A DNA stretch of 64,000 nucleotides from Megachile rotundata (lineage: Eukaryota > Arthropoda > Insecta > Hymenoptera > Megachilidae). The notes under the pieces were generated by a model. That model was given only the letters and a program-made list of their open reading frames with translations, searched no databases and was not told where the DNA came from. The translations under genes and the position numbers were made by a program. Location: assembly GCF_050947335.1 (NCBI RefSeq), contig NC_134983.1, positions 6,758,001 to 6,822,000 on the forward strand. Reading direction: 5' to 3'. Each line of letters starts with the position of its first letter. Position 1 is the first letter of the stretch. Of this stretch, positions 57,818-64,000 are shown one piece after another.

Positions 57818-58810
57818 AACCGACTTCGAAAAAGGAGGAGGTTACTCAATTCGATCAGTATATATATTTTTTTTTTTTTTCTATGTGTGCCCGCCGATTA
57901 CGCCTAGCTGGATGGACCGATCGGAACGAAACCTTTTGCATCTGGTAGGTTCTGACTCCCCATTGGTACCATTATCAAAAAATTTTTCATTTTTTAATTG
58001 CAAAGTGTTGTTATTGCAAAAAAACCGGCAACTTTTGAAATAAACTTTTCTCGATTTTAGTGCGCTTTTAATATCTTATTACGGACGTGATTCTGAACAA
58101 TTTTGTTCATATACAAATTTTGCGGAAAGCTTTAGTTTTCGAGATATTAGCGAAAAATTGTTGAAAAGTTTTGAAATCAACTTTGGACGATTTTCATGTC
58201 CTTTTAATATGTTATCGGGGACACGATTCTGAACAACTTTTTCCTTATCCACAATTAAGGGGAAGCTTTAGTTTTCGAGTTATTAGCGAAAAACTATTGT
58301 TACTAATATATTGAATTCTGCGTATGCCTCCGTGTCTCTGGTAGTGTATGAGTCAACATGCAGTCGCCGATTTTCTACTGTTTCTACGAACACGTCTTGC
58401 CGGCCGATAAAAAGTGTGAAATAAAATAATTTTTAGAAAAAAAATACGCCGACTTCGAAATGCACTAAAAAGTATAAAATAATTTCTATTTCCTAATGTA
58501 GTAATTTCTATTTCATTCAATCATACAATTACGTAACAGATATGAATGAAACCTCTTTACTCGTTAGGTATTATATTAAATACGTTTCAACCTTTTCGGA
58601 GGCGGCGCAAAATTAAATAACATATTCAAAATAATCTTTTAATTTTGCGCCGCCTCCGAAAAAGTTGAAACGTATTTAATATAATACCTAACGAGTAAAG
58701 AGGTTTCATTCATATCTGTTACGTAATTGTATGATTGAATGAAATAGAAATTACTACATTAGGAAATAGAAATTATTTTATACTTTTTAGTGCATTTCGA
58801 AGTCGGCGTA
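57818..58810. mobile_element. TIR element ending CCGACTTCGAAA, copy 2, rearranged
   Basis: Starts AACCGACTTCGAAAAAGGAG at 57818 and ends GAAGTCGGCGTA at 58810. The left 470 bp are the reverse complement of the right part of copy 1 (6130-6880), including the repeated AAGCTTTAGTTTTCGAG units. The right end carries two inverted copies of the other terminus of copy 1, forming the palindrome at 58421-58835; about 130 bp of unrelated sequence lies between. Confidence 0.75.
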
Positions 58811-58835
58811 TTTTTTTTTCTAAAAATTATTTTAT
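58421..58835. repeat. 415-bp near-perfect palindrome
   Basis: Arms of about 197 bp face each other across a 20-nt spacer (58618-58637). The left arm begins ATAAAATAATTTTTAGAAAA and ends GGAGGCGGCGCAAAATTAAA; the right arm mirrors it with only one or two differences. Single copies of the arm occur at 6118-6302. Confidence 0.97.
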
Positions 58836-61800
58836 ATTCGTGGCATTCTGCTAAAAAGATATTAGAGAAAAGCTGTTTAATATGTGAATACCTAAAGTTT
58901 GAAAGTTATAGAGTGACTCTATCCATCAATTTTTAATATAGAAAATCAGACGCATTGCAGTCGCCATTACTGAGAGTTAGTTTGATATGTTGATGTATTC
59001 TAAAAATATTTTGTATGAAATGACAAACAAAACCGTATTCTGCAAACTGAACTTGGTAAACTTATTTAACTTGGTTAAAGAATTATAATTTATACTTCGT
59101 CTTTTGAATTATTGAATTTTTGTATTTGTTAGATTATTAGAATTTTGTATTTATTACCTTAAGAGCTTATTTATTAGTTTAAGAACTCTTTGTTTCTATA
59201 ATTGAATAAATATAAACAAATTCTGCTGCCTTGAATTTTCCACGCATTTTATTAACCGTGTAGCGAAATACACATCTCGTTTCATTAGCTTGGTGTATAT
59301 TATATTTTCACTGTAATTTATGACATAATTGAAAATAAATGTAAAATAATAGACGATAGCTTTAAAAATTTAAACTTGCATTTAACGCTGTCAAAGATCA
59401 TTTTTATTCTACAAATTTGTACTTGCTTGTAAAAAATACAGTTATGTAAAAAACGACATCAAGTGATTCAGAAAATGAATTAAGTACCATTTTACGAAAT
59501 GAATAAATGTTCAATAATTTACTAATATAAATTAATATAAAATATTAATAATTTACAATATTTAAAAATTGCATTTATTTCTAAAGAATTATATTGATGC
59601 AATTAAAACATATTTAGCTTAAAAATTTGACGTGTCGCCATGGTTTTCATAATCCGAAAAGACGTTCATAAAATATTGCAATATTTGAAACTTGATATCA
59701 ATAATCGTTTTCAATGAATACGGAGCGTGTTAAAATTACAAAATGTTATTTAATAAACACAGTATTTACCAAATTAAGTACCGTTTTTGTAAATATAATT
59801 ATAGTAACCTAAAGTGTATTTTTAGAATTTTCTAAAATAACGTCACATTGAATTTCTCAATCCATTGACTGTGTGATTCTCGCAAAGACTTCATTGACTC
59901 GCAAGGAATGTTAAATTCGTAAGAAATAAATAATTCATAAATACAAACGAAATTCGATTGTTTAGAAATATGTGCACTATGTAAATTTTTAGCTAATGTT
60001 AATTAATAAATAGATCTTTATTAGCAATTAGTTGTATTGAAGCGAAATGAAATATCGTTCTTGTTTAAAATACAAAAATAAAATTGAAGTATCTATTCTC
60101 ATGAAAATTATTATTTAAAATATTATTTAAAACACGTTGATAAAATGTTTCACTGCACAAGAAAATTTGAGAGGTTAAATGTTTCACTGCACTGTTTTAA
60201 ATTTTTAAAAGTTCATTAAACTTTGGCAAGGAAAATTAATTATTAATTAAGATCCCCTGTCAGAAATTACAAAAGCGCTCTTACCTGCTTTTATACAAAG
60301 TGTTCAGTTTAAAGTAGTCATTCAAATAGTTAATTCTTAATTTAGAAATAGTTGCTATCATTTTCCATTCACTGATGTTGAAATTAAATCTAATTATAAA
60401 GTTCTATGAAAGCAATATAATTATATTTCAGAATTATATTTTCAACCTCACGAAAATGTTATTACTTACTTTTATTATAAAATCCTCGAATATTACAAAA
60501 CTTAGTAAGTTCAAAAGTATTTACCCATCTACATTTTTAAATATTATATGATATGTGTCTAATTTTTCTTTGGAAGGGCCGAAATCTTCTAAAAAAAAAT
60601 CCCAGTACAAATTTGTGAAAATTATTGAAATTTGCTGAATAACCCTTTGCACCCTCATTTTTTTAAATGATGAATCAACGACTACAACACAATTTTGTAG
60701 TCTAAATTTTTGAAAACCGTTTGAAAATAAAATTATAAATTTATTTACTTTCATAAATTAGAAATTTATTTATTTTGGGTTTGAAAAACTTCTGAAGTGT
60801 TTTTGGAAATAATTTTATACATTCTTGAAATGTAAAATATATTATTTATTTATTATAACTGTCTAATCGAGTGCAAAGAATTAAATTAGAGGGATCTCAG
60901 GATATACCTTACTCTAAAATTTTTGTACATTTATGCAATCATTTCATATTTCGTAACATTTAAATTATCTGACTGTTCTCTACAACTTTATTAATCGCTT
61001 TTATTTTCTGTATCAAAAGATTTCTTCTTCGTACATGTTTAAATAAATAAAAAAATAAACAATATTTAATACTTCAAATCTATCCTAAACTTCTAAATAA
61101 ATTACCTTAAACACATCATGCCACTATAATCGTTCAGTTTCTCTCACATCAAACCTCTATTTTTTCTCTTTATCGATATACTTTAATTATTTCGTGTTAA
61201 AATAACCGTCACGCGCGATCATTAAATATAAGAAAAGAGAATATCGATAAAGTGAACGTTTAATTATAATTTCTAATACCATTATATCAAAATATCATCG
61301 AACAGAACTTTTACTGTATTATTATAAGAAACGAATGATTTTCACATACATCGATATGCTGAACGATGGACAAATACTTTTGAATGCCCGACTAATGTGA
61401 CGAATAGCAGTCAAAGGATTAAGGAAATTATTTACGGAACATTTATATAAACGTTGACAATGACGAAGAACGAACTGTTTATATTTGAAAGAACCGCTAC
61501 CTCGATCGAATTGCTGGTAAAATGAAACATGTGTACACGGATCGTCCAGGTGATTTTTCATGATAAGTGATATGATTTCTACGAAGATGCGAGTTTTTTG
61601 TTCCCACTGACATGTTTATCCTATCATGAAAAAGGAGGGCCTCTCGTTTTTATCCGTCCCCTTTGCTTTTTCATTCTAGGCAAATGATTTACATTTAACT
61701 GACGTCTCTACTACAGCCCTTGGACGGATGGTTGCCACACACGAATGTAATTCGATTAGCAATTTGTGCTTGTTGATTAAATTATCGTTGGATTCTCAAT

Positions 61801-62650
61801 AAATCGAGCAAATTATCGGGCAAGATTCGATTATTAACACGCTGAATGCCGGAGTAAGCGAATTATTTTCTTACTTTTTCTGAGGTTGCTGAGCCTACTT
61901 GAGAAGGAAACAATATTTCTTAATAATGATATATTATATTGCAATATACTGAAATATTATACTGAATTATATTGAAATATTATGACTGAATTATACTGAA
62001 ATATTATTTAATGATGAAGGCGTGGGAAATAAATGTGGAAATTCATATATTAAATGAAAAAGATTTTACTGAAGGAAATAAATGATAACCAAGATTTTCT
62101 GGAAGATTTTTTTAAACGCGGTTTAAATATTAATCTAATACATAATTTATCAGTATTAGTAGTAGTATGAAATTAGCTGGTGTATTGTTATTAATTAAAA
62201 TTTTGTAGAATAATTTAGAGCAAAAATGTCAATATGTTATTTCAATAAAAATTAACCTCAAAATTAGATGAACATTCTCATCTTTTATAACTTGAAGCAT
62301 GATATGCTTCATCAAATATTTTTGGTAAATATTTGATGAAACAATACACAAACTTGAATTAATTAAATCTTAATTAAATCGCGTATCATTCAAACATTGG
62401 TAATATAGCGACCAAAGTTAATCAGAATTCTATATTAGTTCACCGAATATTAATAGAAATCAATACTAGTTTTAATTAGATACTAATAAAAATCCAAGTT
62501 AAAATTATATAAAGTGACACAATTAACTATAATAATCATTATGGAGAATTGCGATGGTGAAACTTCAAACACCAATGACAAATATTCAGCAAATAAATAA
62601 GCAATAATTAAATATATAAATATCAAACAACTCTGTCATTCGATCATTAA
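58836..62650. other. Long AT-rich stretch, nothing recognised
   Basis: About 3.8 kb without a supportable gene. A weak tandem of TGAAATATTATACTGAATTA type lies at 61935-62015. Minus-strand frames at 60521-60754 and 61322-61561 have no recognisable domain. Confidence 0.4.
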
Positions 62651-63285
62651 CACTAGGTTGACAAGACGCGTCATTTTGACGTGTTTCGAATTGTTTTAAG
62701 AAAATTACAAAAATCGTTCGCATTTTTATTTTATCTCTTGTACTGACTTTTATCCATTGAACGAGGTAAATATATATTGAAGTCTATTTTCTTCAAAAGC
62801 TTTGAAATATTTTAATTTGCTACGTGGTATACCTATCTCTACGGATGTGCGTCAATTTGACGCGATCGTAATGTAAATACAATTTTTAGTAAATTAGTTT
62901 TACCCACGCAAAAATTACAACAATCATAAATATGAATGCACCGACAATACCTTATAAACGACGGACTTCGCTATTCTGGAGTCGCACATGGCCGGCACAG
63001 CCGGTATGCCGGGATCGGACCCGGCGTTGCAGTACAAATCGCAGTTCGCAGGGTAGAGAGAAGTAAAAATATGAATGTAGAATATTGAAGTAATGTACTA
63101 AAATATTCTTGAATAATAAAAACTTTCTATAAATATATATCTCATATTTTCATTTCTTACTTGTAGTGTTTAATTATATTGATTTCTAAGTGGCTGTTTT
63201 TCTTTAAATATATGTATTCGTTCGTGCGTCAAATTGACGCGTGTTCGTAGAGACGGGTATATAAGAAATGTCCCTAAACCTAATG
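62651..63285. mobile_element. piggyBac-like non-autonomous element, copy B
   Basis: Flanked by TTAA (62647-62650) and TCAA (63286-63289). Ends CACTAGGTTGAC and CCCTAAACCTAATG are short inverted repeats. GACGCGTCATTTTGACGTG near 62664, TGCGTCAATTTGACGCG near 62848 and GCGTCAAATTGACGCG near 63226 are subterminal palindromes. The GC-rich centre (62985-63060) has GCCGGGATCGGACCCGGC. Inverted relative to copy A (30681-31308); no transposase. Confidence 0.85.
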
Positions 63286-64000
63286 TCAATAAACATATTT
63301 TGTATTTGAGAGGTTAAACTCACTTTTCGCACAAACTATGTAATTGTTTTCGGTCTATAATCAGAATTCTTTATAAAATGCAGATCAATTCTCCCATTAA
63401 AAGGTCAAACAGCTAAGAACGAATATCATTCCAGAAATAACTGGTAACGCAATCATCCTGACCCAGCTACAGAAATAAAATTTGTAAAATATAGAAAGCA
63501 TATCCGGTAAAGCTCATGGATAAACTGAAACCCACATACGCGTTTCACGTTAATTTAAAAGCAGTTTACTTTTCGATGATTGAACGCCGTTACGTTTCCA
63601 GAAATTACTTTTGAAGTTCAAATAACTTCAAAAGTTATTCTGATGTAACTTTTTAAATTATTCAGATGTAACTTTCCAAGTTTCTATTATGCAGAGTGCC
63701 TCAGAAAAAGTTAAGTATGGAAAGATAAGTATGCCGTTCTTTAATGTTGGAACGATGAACAATTTTCTCTGTTCCTGTATGAAAAATGAAAGATTAGAGG
63801 ATGTTAAAGTACGTTTTGATTTGTTGGTACAATTTGAAACTTTTGTAATAAGTATCTTCTCTGAGATGTACATTTTCGGCTGCAATTGTCATCATCAATT
63901 GCAGATTTATTGAATTGCTGAGGATTTTCAAACTATCACATGTGGGGTATTGTATGGATCATCAGATTGATTAGACTATAAGTACTAATAATTATCTTTG
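63286..64000. other. Window end, nothing recognised
   Basis: A tandem near 63605-63675 (ATTCxGATGTAACTTT) is minor. Open frames 63658-63885 and 63689-63913 overlap on opposite strands and lack domains. Confidence 0.35.

Noticed and set aside
61322..61561. 79-codon minus-strand frame
   Set aside because: Has a plausible start and mixed codons but no domain, no neighbour and no splice evidence.

Overview
The window looks like an AT-rich arthropod nuclear segment, most likely an insect and plausibly a hymenopteran. The reasons are low GC, GT-AG introns of several kilobases, tiny exons, and many decayed DNA transposons of Tc1, mariner, piggyBac and hAT type. There are no operons, ribosome-binding sites, rRNAs or CRISPR arrays. 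The species assignment is inference only.

Most of the 64 kb is non-coding. One plus-strand gene can be assembled from exons whose splice phases agree. Exon 1 is 24170-24229 (start codon, phase 0 end), exon 2 is 26739-26847 (phase 0 in, phase 1 out), exon 3 is 31946-32145 (phase 1 in, phase 0 out) and exon 4 is 37989-38237 (phase 0, stop). Together they encode a 205-residue, Ser/Lys/Arg-rich, probably disordered basic protein that I do not recognise. Two further stop-containing exons, 43122-43303 (phase 1) and 50878-50964 (phase 0), fit as alternative 3' ends. A separate 54-codon reading frame at 46425-46589 could encode a single-span membrane micropeptide; this is weaker. A CpG-richer segment at 11.4-11.96 kb may be a promoter or first exon.

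Region by region: 0-11 kb holds a Tc1-like remnant, a deleted mariner, a minisatellite, a 316-bp TIR element, a 750-bp element ending in CCGACTTCGAAA and a 911-bp foldback element. 11-21 kb holds the CpG-rich segment, several minisatellites and a foldback element (17273-18407) whose centre has grown into a 15-bp array with 240-bp higher-order periodicity. 21-29 kb holds a Tc1-like element with a mariner inside it, the first two exons, an intronic 80-bp minisatellite and a third Tc1-like copy with a hAT-type MITE inside it. 30-39 kb holds a 45-bp minisatellite split by a piggyBac-like element, exons 3 and 4, a 1.6-kb G-rich 16-bp array with an inverted, unexpanded relative at 38.65-39.08 kb, and the second 911-bp foldback copy. 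39-64 kb holds a degenerate tRNA-like sequence, more TIR elements (one with a TTAA-flanked element nested in it), the alternative 3' exons, a Tc1-like MITE, a 415-bp near-perfect palindrome and the second piggyBac-like copy.

Two themes stand out. First, the gene has modular 3' ends and a recurring short basic-hydrophobic motif. Second, two of the largest tandem arrays each have a short unexpanded relative elsewhere in the same window, so before and after states can be compared directly.
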